Shown piece after piece: positions 18,017 through 26,958 of a stretch of 64,000 bases of DNA (within the stretch, counting starts at the first letter, position 1; each line of letters starts with the position of its first letter). The stretch covers positions 1 to 64,000 of the forward strand of contig SHZR01000008.1 in assembly GCA_009692205.1 (NCBI GenBank). Reading direction: 5' to 3'. Under the pieces are notes generated by a model. The model had not been told where the DNA came from. It searched no databases and was given only the letters and a program-made list of their open reading frames with translations. Both the position numbers and the translations under genes were made by a program. The stretch comes from Gemmatimonadota bacterium (GTDB taxonomy: Bacteria > Gemmatimonadota > Gemmatimonadetes > Longimicrobiales > Gaopeijiaceae).

Positions 18017-18667
18017 ATGGATGACGAGACGACCGACCTCGAAGGGTCGCAGGGCGGTACCGCCGCCACCCTCGATGAGCTCATCGAGCGCACCGCAGGC
18101 CCGCAGCCCTGGCGCAAGGCGTTCCACGCCTTCAACGCCGTGGTCATCGCGGTCGCCCTCGAGTACCTCTCCCCATCACGCGGCGTGTCGGTCTTGGCCC
18201 TCATCGCGATGGCCTCGACGCTCGTCATCGTCGACGCCGCGCGCCTCACCAACCTGAGTGCCAACGAGCTCTTCTTCAGGACCTTCAACAGGCTGGCATC
18301 GCCGCGCGAAGCGCGTCGGATCGCGTCGTCGACGTGGTACGCGCTCGGCATGCTCGTCGCGGTCGCCGCCTTCCCGCTACACGCCGCGGTGTCCGGTGTG
18401 CTCGTGCTGGGTCTCTGCGACCCCGCCGCCGCCTACGTGGGCCGCAGGTTCGGAACACGCCCCCTCCTGGGTGGGACCCTCGAGGGGAGCCTGGCGTTCT
18501 TCGTCGTCGCGGCGCTGATCCTAGGCCTGCGACACTCTTGGCCGGCCGCGCTGGCCGCGGCTGCCGCCGGCGCGATCGCGGAGCGGCGCTCCTGGCCTCT
18601 CGACGACAACCTCACGATTCCGGTCGTCTGTGCCGCGGTGATTCAGGCGACCGAGTGGATCGCCTGA
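18017..18667 (+). CDS. Polyprenol/dolichol kinase-like membrane protein
   Basis: 216 residues with about 6-7 hydrophobic segments. The segment LGLCDPAAAYVGRRFGTRPLLGGTLEGSLAFF matches the CTP-dependent dolichol kinase and phosphatidate cytidylyltransferase-like family (acidic D followed by GR, then K/R-T-xEG). It would phosphorylate a long-chain polyprenol or similar lipid in the membrane. It is divergent from the PLC-PAP2-glycosyltransferase operon, which supports a shared role in lipid recycling or glycolipid synthesis (inference). Confidence 0.72.
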   Translation: MDDETTDLEGSQGGTAATLDELIERTAGPQPWRKAFHAFNAVVIAVALEYLSPSRGVSVLALIAMASTLVIVDAARLTNLSANELFFRTFNRLASPREARRIASSTWYALGMLVAVAAFPLHAAVSGVLVLGLCDPAAAYVGRRFGTRPLLGGTLEGSLAFFVVAALILGLRHSWPAALAAAAAGAIAERRSWPLDDNLTIPVVCAAVIQATEWIA

Positions 18668-18736
18668 CGGCTCAGCTGATGCTGATGCCCCGGCGACGGG
18701 ATGACCACGAACAGCAATGGTACCCCGCGTGTCCGC

Positions 18737-19552
18737 TCATGCGGCCGGGAGCGTGATACGAATCGTCGTGCCGCGCCCGAGTTCGCTCTCCGCGGTCACG
18801 CGGCCGTTCATCGCGTTGAGGAGGTGCTTGACGATCGCGAGGCCGAGGCCCGTGCCGCCGCCGTGTCGGGCCCGTGACGAGTCCGGGCGGTAGAAGCGCT
18901 CGAAGATGCGCGGAAGGGCCTGAGGCGGGATACCCTCGCCGTCATCCTCTACCGAGATGTCGACGAAGCCTTCTTGCGGCGGCTCGATCGCGACACGCAC
19001 GTGGCCTCCCGCGTGGGTGTGCCGCACGGCGTTCTCCAGGAGGTTCCGGAATACTTGGACGAGACCCTGGCGGTCGCCTATGACCGCTTCTTCGCCCTCC
19101 ACTGTGAACTGCACCGGGTGGCCGTCCTTCGGAGACACCAGCTCCCAAGCCTCCTCCACGACTTCGGGTAACCAGACGCTCTCGATGCTCGCCGTCCACC
19201 CACCGGACTCGAGACGAGAGAGGTCGAGCAGGTCGTCCACCAGCCTCTGCAGCCGGAGCGTGTTCTTGAGGATGGACGCCAGGAACTTCTCTCGGATGTC
19301 CTCGGGGGGATCGTCCTCGGTCAGCGCTTCGGCGTAGCCGCGGATCGACGTCAGCGGTGTCTTCAGCTCGTGTGAAGCGTTCGCCACGAAGTCACTGCGC
19401 ACGCGCTCCATGCGGCGGAGCTCTGTGATGTCCAACAGCGTGGTGACGGAGCCACCGAGGTCCAGCGCCCTCGCGACCAAGGGCGGGACGTTCATCACCG
19501 GCACCGCGTACCGCGGCGCGGCGGACCCCGCCGGCGCCGACTGGTGGGCCAC
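18737..19552 (-). CDS. Sensor histidine kinase, PhoR-like, without sensor domain
   Basis: 271 residues. The last strand of a PAS-like module (VTTLLDITELRRMERVRSDF) leads into the H box FVANASHELKTPLTSIRGYA, then the N box FRNLLENAVRHTHAGG, G1 DDGEGIPPQ and G2 GGGTGLGLAIVKHL. The catalytic core is complete. The membrane helices and sensor of PhoR are missing, and there is no adjacent response regulator. The start is GTG at 19552, next to the divergent lipoprotein gene. The preceding 40 residues look poorly conserved, so this may be a 5'-shortened gene. Confidence 0.82.
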   Translation of the reverse strand: MAHQSAPAGSAAPRYAVPVMNVPPLVARALDLGGSVTTLLDITELRRMERVRSDFVANASHELKTPLTSIRGYAEALTEDDPPEDIREKFLASILKNTLRLQRLVDDLLDLSRLESGGWTASIESVWLPEVVEEAWELVSPKDGHPVQFTVEGEEAVIGDRQGLVQVFRNLLENAVRHTHAGGHVRVAIEPPQEGFVDISVEDDGEGIPPQALPRIFERFYRPDSSRARHGGGTGLGLAIVKHLLNAMNGRVTAESELGRGTTIRITLPAA

Positions 19553-19573
19553 TTGGACGAACTACGACATCAA

Positions 19574-20242
19574 TTGACGCGCGACGCGACGGATCGTAGG
19601 GGCGGCCGGCGCCGACAGGCGCCGGCCGCTCTCATCGCCGCGATCCTGGCCTTCGCTGGGTGCGCTCGAGGCAACGCCGGACCACCGGACGCCGCCGCAG
19701 AAGTCGCCGTGCAGCCCTCCCGCGGTGTGCCACCCACACACGTGGACAGCATCCTCCCGATCGAGGAGGAACTCCGTCGCTTCCGCGACGAGCTTGGCCC
19801 GACACCGAACCGGCTCTCGGGAGGAGCGGCATCCCGCGATGCGCTCGTAGGGAGGTTCGTCGAGGCGCTGGCCGCGTCGGACACCGCCGCGTTTGCGGAC
19901 ATGCTGATGACGCGGGACGAGTTCGGATGGCTCTACTATCCACACACGCGCTACACCTCCCGTCCGTACGAGATGGCGCCCGCCCTCCTCTGGTTCCAGA
20001 TCGAAAATGGCACGAGCCGCGGGATCGGCCGGCTGCTCGACCGACTCGGAGGCACCTCGCTCGTCGTCCCCGACTACCGGTGTGCGCCCGAGCCTCTGCT
20101 CGAGGAGCGCAACCGCACCTGGGAGGATTGTGTGCTCCGGATCGACCCGCCCGAGGGTGAACCCTCGGAGATGAGGCTCTTCGGCAGCATCCTCGAGCGC
20201 GACGGCGTCTTCAAGTTCATCTCGTATACCAACGACTTCTGA
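19574..20242 (+). CDS. Hypothetical lipoprotein
   Basis: About 222 residues. A hydrophobic stretch ending in ILAFAGC looks like a lipoprotein signal, with Cys as the modified residue. The mature part has no family I recognise. It includes RDALVGRFVEALAASDTAAF, a helix seen in DUF4440/NTF2-like accessory proteins, and ends FGSILERDGVFKFISYTNDF. TTG at 19574 avoids overlap with the kinase gene; GTG at 19544 is the alternative. Function unknown. Confidence 0.6.
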   Translation: MTRDATDRRGGRRRQAPAALIAAILAFAGCARGNAGPPDAAAEVAVQPSRGVPPTHVDSILPIEEELRRFRDELGPTPNRLSGGAASRDALVGRFVEALAASDTAAFADMLMTRDEFGWLYYPHTRYTSRPYEMAPALLWFQIENGTSRGIGRLLDRLGGTSLVVPDYRCAPEPLLEERNRTWEDCVLRIDPPEGEPSEMRLFGSILERDGVFKFISYTNDF

Positions 20243-20349
20243 GTCGACCGCGGGCGACGTCCCCACGTTCGGCCCCCTTGGCAATCCGCATCGCTCGACC
20301 TCATTTGATCCGGCTGGCACCACACCAGGACAAGGGAGGCCCGAGGGAC

Positions 20350-20859
20350 ATGTCGAACGCCAATCCGCGTCGCACGTTCATCAAGAGAGCGCTTACCGCG
20401 GGCGCCGCGATCGCCGCTCCGGGCGCGCTCGCGAGTCGCGTGGCAGCGAGCCCTCGCCAGGCTTCCGGTGTCGGAGCGCTCGATCACGTCGCCGTCCCGA
20501 TGCAGAACGCCGACGCGATGATCCCGTTCTATCGAGCGCTCGGGTTCGTGGTGCGCGAGGGTGCCAACATCGTGTCCGTCCACTTCGCCGACCAGAAGAT
20601 CAACTTCCACCGCCCCGCGCTCTGGCAGCGCGAGACGTTCACGCTGCGGGCTCCGGCCGCCGCGCCGCCATGCGGAGACTTCTGCTGGGTGTGGGAGGGC
20701 TCGGAGGCTTCACTCCGTGAGGCCATCGCTCGGGTGGCCGTGCCGATCGAGGTCGAGGGCCAGCGCGACGGCGGGCGGGACGGCGGGGACGCGGTCGGTC
20801 AGAGCATCTACATCCGGGACCCTGACAACAACCTGCTCGAGTTCATCCGGTACGCGTAG
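20350..20859 (+). CDS. Tat-exported VOC (glyoxalase-like) family protein
   Basis: 169 residues. The N-terminus NPRRTFIKRALTAGAAIAAPG is a twin-arginine signal. The mature domain is a single VOC module: LDHVAVPMQNADAMIPFYRALGF at the first strand and IYIRDPDNNLLEFIRYA at the end, with the metal-ligand His and Glu in these positions. It could be a dioxygenase or lyase-like metal protein folded before export. ATG at 20350 has GGGAGG upstream and gives the signal at the N-terminus. Confidence 0.82.
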   Translation: MSNANPRRTFIKRALTAGAAIAAPGALASRVAASPRQASGVGALDHVAVPMQNADAMIPFYRALGFVVREGANIVSVHFADQKINFHRPALWQRETFTLRAPAAAPPCGDFCWVWEGSEASLREAIARVAVPIEVEGQRDGGRDGGDAVGQSIYIRDPDNNLLEFIRYA

Positions 20860-20870
20860 CGTCGTCGGCC

Positions 20871-22493
20871 CTATGCCCGCCTGAGCAGCGTCGGTCGCGC
20901 GGGCCGGCTGTCGTCCGGCTCGGGATGATCGAGGTTGTAGTGGAGCCCCCGACTCTCCTTCCGGGCCTGCGCCGACCGGATCATGAGCTCCGCGACGAGC
21001 GCGAGGTTGCGCAGCTCGACCAGATCCGGAGTCAGCTTGAAGTGCCAGTAGTAGTCGGCGATCTCCTCCTGCAGGAGCTCGATCCGGCGGCGCGCGCGCT
21101 CCAGGCGCGTGTCGCTCCGCACGATACCGACGTAGTTCCACATGAAGCGGCGAATCTCGTCCCAGTTCTGGGTGATGATCACGGCCTCTTCGCTCTCGGT
21201 CGCCTCGCCCTCCTCCCAGGGTGGAACGAGCGCCGGGTCGGGTCGTTCGATGCCGGCGAGCCGCACGGTTGCCGCCGTGGCCGCCGCGTCGGCGAACACG
21301 ACCGACTCGAGCAGCGAGTTCGAGGCCAGCCGGTTGGCGCCGTGGAGGCCGGTGCACGTCACCTCCCCCGCGGCGAAGAGGTTGGGCACGTCGCTTTCGC
21401 CGTGTAGATCCGTGCGCACGCCGCCACAGCAGTAGTGCGCCGCGGGCACGACCGGGATCGGTTGCGAAGTCATGTCGATGCCGAACTCGAGGCAGCGTTC
21501 GTAGATCGTGGGAAAGCGCGAGCGGATGAACTCCGCGTCGAGGTGCGTCACGTCGAGCACGACGTGGTCGTCCCCCGAGCGTTTGAGCTCCGTGTCGATG
21601 GCGCGGGCCACGATGTCTCGCGGCGCGAGGTCCGCCGACTCGTGGTATCGATGCATGAACGCATCGCCCGAGCGGGTCCGCAGGATGCCCCCCTCGCCCC
21701 GCACCGCCTCCGTGATCAGGAACGACTTCGCGAGCGGATGGAAGAGGCACGTGGGGTGGAACTGCATGAACTCCATGTTGCCGATCGTCGCGCCGGCTCG
21801 GTACGCCATCGCCATGCCGTCGCCCGACGCGATGTCGGGATTGCTCGTATAGAGATAGACCTTACCTGCCCCGCCCGTGGCGAGCAGAGTGACAGGCGCG
21901 AGCAGTCGATCCACGCGGCTCGTGCGCGCATCCAGCGCGTAGGCACCCAGCGAGCGGTTCGCGCCTGGAAGCCGCGCCTTGCCCGCGGTGAGCAGGTCCA
22001 CGGCGCAGTGATTCTCGAACAGCTCGATCCGGGGATGGGCGTGCACCCGCGCGAGCAGCGCATTCTCGATCTCGCGGCCGGTGGCGTCCGCGCGGTGCAG
22101 GATCCTGCGACGCGAGTGCCCGCCCTCGCGGCCGAGCGCGAAGTGGCTGCCCGCGTTCGGCTCACCGTTCCGATCGAACTCGACCCCGTACTCGAGCAAA
22201 GCCTCGATCGTGGCGGGCCCGCGCTCGACGACGAAGCGCACGACCGCCTCGTCGCAGAGTCCGGCCCCCGCCACCAGCGTGTCGTGAACGTGGCGCTCGA
22301 AGGAGTCGTCGCTACCCTCGACCGCGGCGATGCCCCCCTGGGCCCAATTCGTCGCGGAGTCCGCCGCGCGCTTCTTGGTGATGATGCCGACCCGCCCCAC
22401 CTCGGCGGCGCGCAGCGCGAAAAAGAGTCCCGCGATGCCGCTCCCTATGACCAGGAAATCGAACTCGCGCAGCTCGGTCGGGTCGGATGTCAT
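20871..22493 (-). CDS. nadB: L-aspartate oxidase
   Basis: 540 residues, normal length. FAD-binding motif [15 protein letters not shown] at the N-terminus, then [33 protein letters not shown], the active-site region [10 protein letters not shown], and [18 protein letters not shown]. These are characteristic of NadB in the flavoprotein subunit family of succinate dehydrogenase. It makes iminoaspartate from aspartate for NAD synthesis. nadA and nadC are not in the window. The start is the ATG at 22493. Confidence 0.95.
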   Translation of the reverse strand: MTSDPTELREFDFLVIGSGIAGLFFALRAAEVGRVGIITKKRAADSATNWAQGGIAAVEGSDDSFERHVHDTLVAGAGLCDEAVVRFVVERGPATIEALLEYGVEFDRNGEPNAGSHFALGREGGHSRRRILHRADATGREIENALLARVHAHPRIELFENHCAVDLLTAGKARLPGANRSLGAYALDARTSRVDRLLAPVTLLATGGAGKVYLYTSNPDIASGDGMAMAYRAGATIGNMEFMQFHPTCLFHPLAKSFLITEAVRGEGGILRTRSGDAFMHRYHESADLAPRDIVARAIDTELKRSGDDHVVLDVTHLDAEFIRSRFPTIYERCLEFGIDMTSQPIPVVPAAHYCCGGVRTDLHGESDVPNLFAAGEVTCTGLHGANRLASNSLLESVVFADAAATAATVRLAGIERPDPALVPPWEEGEATESEEAVIITQNWDEIRRFMWNYVGIVRSDTRLERARRRIELLQEEIADYYWHFKLTPDLVELRNLALVAELMIRSAQARKESRGLHYNLDHPEPDDSRPARPTLLRRA

Positions 22494-22618
22494 GGCGCGG
22501 AAGATAGCGGGCCGGGCCTACGAAAATCCCTACGCGGCGGGCGGAAAGCGCTTCATGGGTCCGAGGCGCCCAGAGGCGCGATCATGGTAGTGTAAGCTTT
22601 CTGCGGAAGGAGGGTCCC

Positions 22619-22792
22619 ATGACCGCCGTGACACATCATTCGGTTCACATGCCCGAGGCGATGGTGCCGGCCGTGCAATGGATGGAGAGGTTCCTGGGCG
22701 CGGTCTTTTTCACCATCCTCGCCCCGCTCGCATTCGCAGTGTTCATCGTCTCCGGACTGATCCTGGCGCTGGGCCTGGCCAACATCTTCTAG
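22619..22792 (+). CDS. Small single-span membrane protein, 57 residues
   Basis: A short gene with a strong ribosome site (AAGGAGG, 6 bases before ATG). The protein begins MTAVTHHSVHMPEAMVPAVQ, with a His-rich soluble head. A continuous hydrophobic stretch of about 30 residues (FLGAVFFTILAPLAFAVFIV and onward to LALGLANIF) could form one long or two short membrane helices. No family recognised. It lies between nadB and the DUF3592 gene, divergent from the former and convergent with the latter. Confidence 0.65.
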   Translation: MTAVTHHSVHMPEAMVPAVQWMERFLGAVFFTILAPLAFAVFIVSGLILALGLANIF

Positions 22793-22823
22793 TGGACCGT
22801 GTGAGCGGCACCACCCGCGTCGC

Positions 22824-23705
22824 TCAGCGGTAGAAGTACGAGAAGAGCCCGTGCCCAACGATCGTGACCGCTGGGATCACGAGGTTGAGGAGCGCGAGCA
22901 CGACCTCCCGCGCCCCTCCAGCTTCGAAGTTGCCGCGAGCGTCGATGCGAGGTCGGCCCGGAAGGTCGTCGATCAGCACCGCGTCGCGCGGATGCCTGGG
23001 ATCGTAGACGAGGCGCTCCTGCCCGTCGTCCATGAGTTCGCTCGCATGGTGGGTGTCGGCGAAGACCGAGTACGTCCCGCCGTCCGCCGCGGTGAACTCG
23101 AACCTGAGACGCCGCACAGGCTGATTGTTGACCTGGACGTTGGTCGGTTCGTCGGACTTGAGCGTCCCCAGGGCGAGCTGGCCCTCGGCTAGCAGCCGCC
23201 GCGCCCGCAGACCGGAGATCAGCCCAGAACGAACGAAGGCGAGCCCGATGAGCGGGATCAAGAACACGAACGCGATCATGAGTCCCGCCGTGCTCCCGCG
23301 CATACCCTGGAGGCGCGAGATCGTGCGATCGGAGGCGCGGTACTCGACGGGGAGGCGCTGACCTTCGGACTCGTAGTGCCCCGTCGCGTACGACACACCC
23401 TCGAAGGTCTGCCCACCCACCTCGAACGAGTACGACGTCTCGTAGACCTGTTCGTCGTTGATCGAGAGGTTGAGCTCTCGCCAGCTCGTGGTGGTGCCTT
23501 CGACGGTTGCGAGCTCGCGTGAGAAGCGGATCGCCGACATCACGCCACCGCTGGCATCGAAGGCCCACACGAAGATGAAGCCGAATCCGACGAGGAACCA
23601 TCCGAGCTGGCCGAGCATGCCCCCCAAGACCACGCGGATGGAGAGCGCGAGGGGTACGCGCCGCGGGGGCGGCGCGAGATGACGAACTGGCATCAAGTCC
23701 GACAT
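22824..23705 (-). CDS. DUF3592-like membrane protein
   Basis: 293 residues. A first membrane helix near 25-50 (GQLGWFLVGFGFIFVWAF) is followed by an extracytoplasmic beta domain with SYSFEVGGQTFEGVSYATG and LPVEYRASDRTISRLQG. A second helix, LMIAFVFLIPLIGLAFV, precedes a second domain, and a terminal helix (LALLNLVIPAVTIVGHGLFS) ends the protein. The repeated (Y)xF-x-V-x-G-x-x-Y/F-x-G-x-x-Y pattern is that of DUF3592. Function unknown. A hairpin separates it from the NHL genes upstream. Confidence 0.72.
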   Translation of the reverse strand: MSDLMPVRHLAPPPRRVPLALSIRVVLGGMLGQLGWFLVGFGFIFVWAFDASGGVMSAIRFSRELATVEGTTTSWRELNLSINDEQVYETSYSFEVGGQTFEGVSYATGHYESEGQRLPVEYRASDRTISRLQGMRGSTAGLMIAFVFLIPLIGLAFVRSGLISGLRARRLLAEGQLALGTLKSDEPTNVQVNNQPVRRLRFEFTAADGGTYSVFADTHHASELMDDGQERLVYDPRHPRDAVLIDDLPGRPRIDARGNFEAGGAREVVLALLNLVIPAVTIVGHGLFSYFYR

Positions 23706-23722
23706 TGAGGCCTCCTATCAAT

Positions 23723-23762
23723 GAGAAAGCCGGGAGCCCGAATCCCGGGCCCCCGGCTTCTC
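23723..23762 (-). terminator. Hairpin between NHL genes and the DUF3592 gene
   Basis: GAGAAGCCGGGGGCCCGG on the minus strand pairs with CGGGCTCCCGGCTTTCTC around a 4-base loop, with one mismatch and one bulge. It follows the stop of the NHL gene at 23788 and looks like its transcription terminator, though the following T tract is weak. Confidence 0.5.
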
Positions 23763-23787
23763 AGGTCCTACCTGACCTGAGCGTTAC

Positions 23788-24999
23788 CTACCGGCTCGGC
23801 CACGCCGCGCCCTGATGGCGCGCCACATCGGTGATACCCTGATACACGAACTTGTGCAGGCGGCGACCCTCGTAGGTCTCGGTCGCGTAGATGTTGCCCT
23901 GCGAGTCCGTATCGATGCTGTGCACGGCCTGGAACTCGCCCGCGTACCGACCACCCGTACCGACCGTCGAGACTTCCTGCATGGTCTGCCGGTCCACGAT
24001 GCGGATGCGGGCGTTCTTGCCGTCCGCGATGTAGAAGAAGCTCTGCTCGGGATCCGGCGAGAAGGCGATATCCCACACGGCCCCATCACCGAGCGTGGCC
24101 GGCGCGAAATACGCCTCGCGCACGTACGTCCCGTTCTTCTGGAAGACCTGCACGCGGTTGTTCTGGCGGTCGCAGACGTAGAGCAGCCCGTCGTTCGACG
24201 GGTCGGCGCAGTGCACCGGGTTGCGGAACTGCTGCTCGTTGTACCGCTCCGACGACCAAGGCGGCACCTGGCCTGCCGCCCTGGTGCCGCGGTACGTCGG
24301 GTTGTCGATCGGCCGGTTGCCGTACGCGCCCCAGAACCGCTTGATCTGGAACGTGTTGAGGTCGACCACGGCCACGCGCTTGTTGCCGTACCCGTCGGCG
24401 AAGAACGCCTCGTTGGCGTCGAAGTCGAACGAGATGTCGGCGACCTGTCCGAAGTGGTTCCGCGCGTTGCTGTTCGGAGCGTTGCCCGGCTCGCCGAACG
24501 TTCCGAGGTAAGTCCCGTCCACCGTGAACTTCAGAACGTGCGAGTCGCCACCGCCGTTGCCGCCGATGTAGACGTTGCCCTGCGCGTCGATGCCGAGCCC
24601 GTGATTCGAGGCTGGCCAGACGAAATTTTGGCCGGCGACAGGTCCAGGCGGGTGGCCCCAGGCGCGCACTAGGTTGCCCTCCGGATCGAACTGGAGGATC
24701 GGCGGCGCCGAACGGCAGCACTCGGCGATGGGCGCATCACCCTCGGCGCCCGCCTCGGCACCCGTGATGCCGCGGTGCACGATGTAGACGTTGTCCGCCG
24801 CGTCCACCGTGACTCCGATCACCGTCCCGTACACCCACTGGTTGGGAATCGGCTTGGGCCAGTAGGGATCGATCTCGAACTTCGGCGCACGCACCATCTG
24901 CGTAGCCGCGACAGCCTCGAGCCTCGTTTGGGCGATACCCACGAGGACGATCGCAACAACCAACCCGCCACCGAATAGGATATTACGCCGGTTCATCAC
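23788..24999 (-). CDS. Exported NHL-repeat beta-propeller protein (first of pair)
   Basis: 403 residues. A short basic N-terminus and one hydrophobic segment (LFGGGLVVAIVLVGIA) give an uncleaved or cleaved export signal. The mature part is a six-bladed NHL propeller, similar to the NHL domain of peptidyl-alpha-hydroxyglycine amidating lyase: VIGVTVDAADNVYIVHRG, GIDAQGNVYIGGNGGG, FFADGYGNKRVAVVD, LLYVCDRQNNRVQVFQKNGT, IDTDSQGNIYATETYEGRR. Its start overlaps the stop of a homologous upstream gene by ATGA, so both are made together. Substrate unknown. Confidence 0.82.
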   Translation of the reverse strand: MMNRRNILFGGGLVVAIVLVGIAQTRLEAVAATQMVRAPKFEIDPYWPKPIPNQWVYGTVIGVTVDAADNVYIVHRGITGAEAGAEGDAPIAECCRSAPPILQFDPEGNLVRAWGHPPGPVAGQNFVWPASNHGLGIDAQGNVYIGGNGGGDSHVLKFTVDGTYLGTFGEPGNAPNSNARNHFGQVADISFDFDANEAFFADGYGNKRVAVVDLNTFQIKRFWGAYGNRPIDNPTYRGTRAAGQVPPWSSERYNEQQFRNPVHCADPSNDGLLYVCDRQNNRVQVFQKNGTYVREAYFAPATLGDGAVWDIAFSPDPEQSFFYIADGKNARIRIVDRQTMQEVSTVGTGGRYAGEFQAVHSIDTDSQGNIYATETYEGRRLHKFVYQGITDVARHQGAAWPSR

Positions 25000-26255
25000 A
25001 TGCCTCCTGCGGCTGCGGGATAGAGAGCCCCTTGGTGCTCCGCGGTCACCGGCCCGGTGCCGATGTTCACGAACTTCTGCACTTTCCTACCCTGGCCGTC
25101 TTCGGCCGTGAAGACGTTGCCCTGGGCATCGACCGCGATGCCGCCGAGCTCCCTGAAGTGGCCCGGGTACCGCCCGCCGACGCCGAACGACGTCTTCACC
25201 GCGAGCGTCTCGCGAAAGAGGATGTACACGCGCTCGTTCATGTTGTCGGTGACATACAGGTACCGCTGGTCATCATCGGCCGAGAACGCGACGTCGCGCA
25301 CCGAGCCGAGGCCGCGCGTGGCCGGTGCAATGATGGCTTCGCTCACGAACGTTCCGTCCGTCTCGAACACCTGGATGCGGTTGTTGGTCTGATCGCAGAC
25401 GTACACGAGTCCGTCGTTCGAGAGCTCCGCGCACGTCACCCTGCCGAACTGCTGGGACGGAGCAGCCGCCGGATCGTACGGACCCTGCGGCGCGTCGTCG
25501 GGCGTGTTGCCGTAGGCGCCCCACGAGCGCTTCACCGCGCCGGTGGCGATGTCCAGCACGACCACACGATGATTCGCGAAGCCGTCGGCCACGTACACCT
25601 CGTTCTCGCCCGCGTCGAACGAGAAGTCGGCGGGACCGCCGAAGCTGTTCGTGCTCGCGCTGTTCGGCTGGCCGCCGGGGGTTCCGATGGTCGCCAGGTG
25701 CTCACCCGTGCGCGAGAACTTCAGGATGTGCGTGTCGTACACCGGTCCGGGCGGCGGCGGCGGCGGCTCCGCAGGAGCGCCACCGGGAGCAGCACCCCGG
25801 CCGCCGCGTCCACCGCGACCGGCGGGGTTGGGCGGCTGGTACCAGGCGCCGCCGATCCAGACGTTGCCCTCCGGATCGACACCGATGCCGTGCGGGCGCG
25901 ACGGCCACGGATAACCCTGATCCGGCCCGCCCCACTGGCGCACGAGAGAGCCGTCGGCGGCGAACTCGACGACCCCCAGGACCGGCGTGCAGCAATCGCC
26001 GGTGCCTGTGAGCGTATTGATCTCATTCGCCGCGCTGAAGAGCTCGCGAGCCGACATGGTCACGATGAGCACGTTGCCATCGGGAGCCACCGTGACACCC
26101 GAGACCGGCCCCAGAATGGCAGGGTACTCGAGCGGCATGGGCCACAGGGCGTCCACCTCGAGGAGCGGAACAGTCCCGTCATCTGCGGCCGGACAACCTG
26201 CGCTCGCACCGGCCATCGCAACGACGGCCGCCCCACGGACGATCAGCCTCTTCAT
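24996..26255 (-). CDS. NHL-repeat beta-propeller lipoprotein (second of pair)
   Basis: 419 residues. Lipoprotein signal ending AGASAGC. The propeller repeats the pattern of the downstream gene: VSGVTVAPDGNVLIVT, HGIGVDPEGNVWIGGAWY, VYVADGFANHRVVVLDI, LVYVCDQTNNRIQVFETDGT, GIAVDAQGNVFTAEDGQGRK. It carries a Gly/Pro-rich insert (GRGGRGGRGAAPGGAPAEPP) in one loop. ATG at 26255 has AAGGAGAG upstream. An apparent upstream extension to 27470 runs antisense through other genes and is rejected. It is probably paralogous to, and co-translated with, the gene at 23788. Confidence 0.82.
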   Translation of the reverse strand: MKRLIVRGAAVVAMAGASAGCPAADDGTVPLLEVDALWPMPLEYPAILGPVSGVTVAPDGNVLIVTMSARELFSAANEINTLTGTGDCCTPVLGVVEFAADGSLVRQWGGPDQGYPWPSRPHGIGVDPEGNVWIGGAWYQPPNPAGRGGRGGRGAAPGGAPAEPPPPPPGPVYDTHILKFSRTGEHLATIGTPGGQPNSASTNSFGGPADFSFDAGENEVYVADGFANHRVVVLDIATGAVKRSWGAYGNTPDDAPQGPYDPAAAPSQQFGRVTCAELSNDGLVYVCDQTNNRIQVFETDGTFVSEAIIAPATRGLGSVRDVAFSADDDQRYLYVTDNMNERVYILFRETLAVKTSFGVGGRYPGHFRELGGIAVDAQGNVFTAEDGQGRKVQKFVNIGTGPVTAEHQGALYPAAAGGM

Positions 26256-26401
26256 CGGCTCTCTCCTTTGTGCCAAAAAAATCCCACGGGTTCTGGGGAG
26301 GGATAGAGTAGGTGTCGGGCCCGCGCGCGTCCAGCCTAGTGGCGAATCCGGAACCCGGGCGGTCCGGATGTCGTATCCCCTCCAAGAGCAACCTCGACCG
26401 C

Positions 26402-26415
26402 CCGTCCTAGGACGG
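26402..26415. repeat. 14-bp perfect palindrome
   Basis: CCGTCCTAGGACGG lies 20 bases before the lectin-like gene at 26436 and within the divergent intergenic region shared with the NHL operon. It could be an operator for either direction, or chance. Confidence 0.3.
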
Positions 26416-26435
26416 CATCGCCCCGAAAGGAATCG

Positions 26436-26930
26436 ATGAGAACCGCACGTAACGGAAGGCGCGCCCGCGCGCGCCGACGAGTCGGCACCGGAGTCGCCCT
26501 CTGGGCGGTCGCGTTCGCCCCCGCTCAGCTCGCCGCGCAGAATCCGAGCCCGGACATGAACTTCTTTCTGGTGGCGACCGGGCCCACGTTCGGCGCGAAC
26601 CAGCCGGCGCAGCAGGTCGCCGATGCGCACTGCACGACGCTGGCGTACCCGGCGGGCCTCGCCCACCTCACTTGGAGGGCCTATCTGACCGAGGGCAGCC
26701 AGGTCGCCCGCAACCGGATCGGGACCGGGCCCTGGTACAACTACTACGGTGTACCCATCGCCGAGAACCTGGCCCAGCTGCACAGCGACGACAACAACCT
26801 CTGGACGGAGTCCGCAGTCACCGTGGCAGGCGAGGCCGCGCCGGCGGGATTCACGATTCCGCCCGGCTCGCAGCTCGATGGAGGCGATTTCACCCGCGCT
26901 GGACCGTTCTTCTGCTTCGGCGTCGCCTGA
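26436..26930 (+). CDS. Secreted lectin-like (endostatin/C-type-lectin-fold) protein
   Basis: 164 residues. An Arg-rich N-terminus and hydrophobic core ending AQLAAQ form a signal peptide. The mature domain reads MNFFLVATGPTFGANQPAQQ, then VADAHCTTLA ... TWRAYLTEGSQVARNRIGTG, PWYNYYGVPIAENLAQLH, ending with a terminal Cys in FFCFG. This is the C-type-lectin-like fold domain seen in many exported proteins of environmental bacteria. Likely ligand binding. The next gene, an aldo/keto reductase, starts 28 bases later. Confidence 0.7.
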   Translation: MRTARNGRRARARRRVGTGVALWAVAFAPAQLAAQNPSPDMNFFLVATGPTFGANQPAQQVADAHCTTLAYPAGLAHLTWRAYLTEGSQVARNRIGTGPWYNYYGVPIAENLAQLHSDDNNLWTESAVTVAGEAAPAGFTIPPGSQLDGGDFTRAGPFFCFGVA

Positions 26931-26958
26931 CCACCACAATCCTTTAAGGAGGCCGAAC

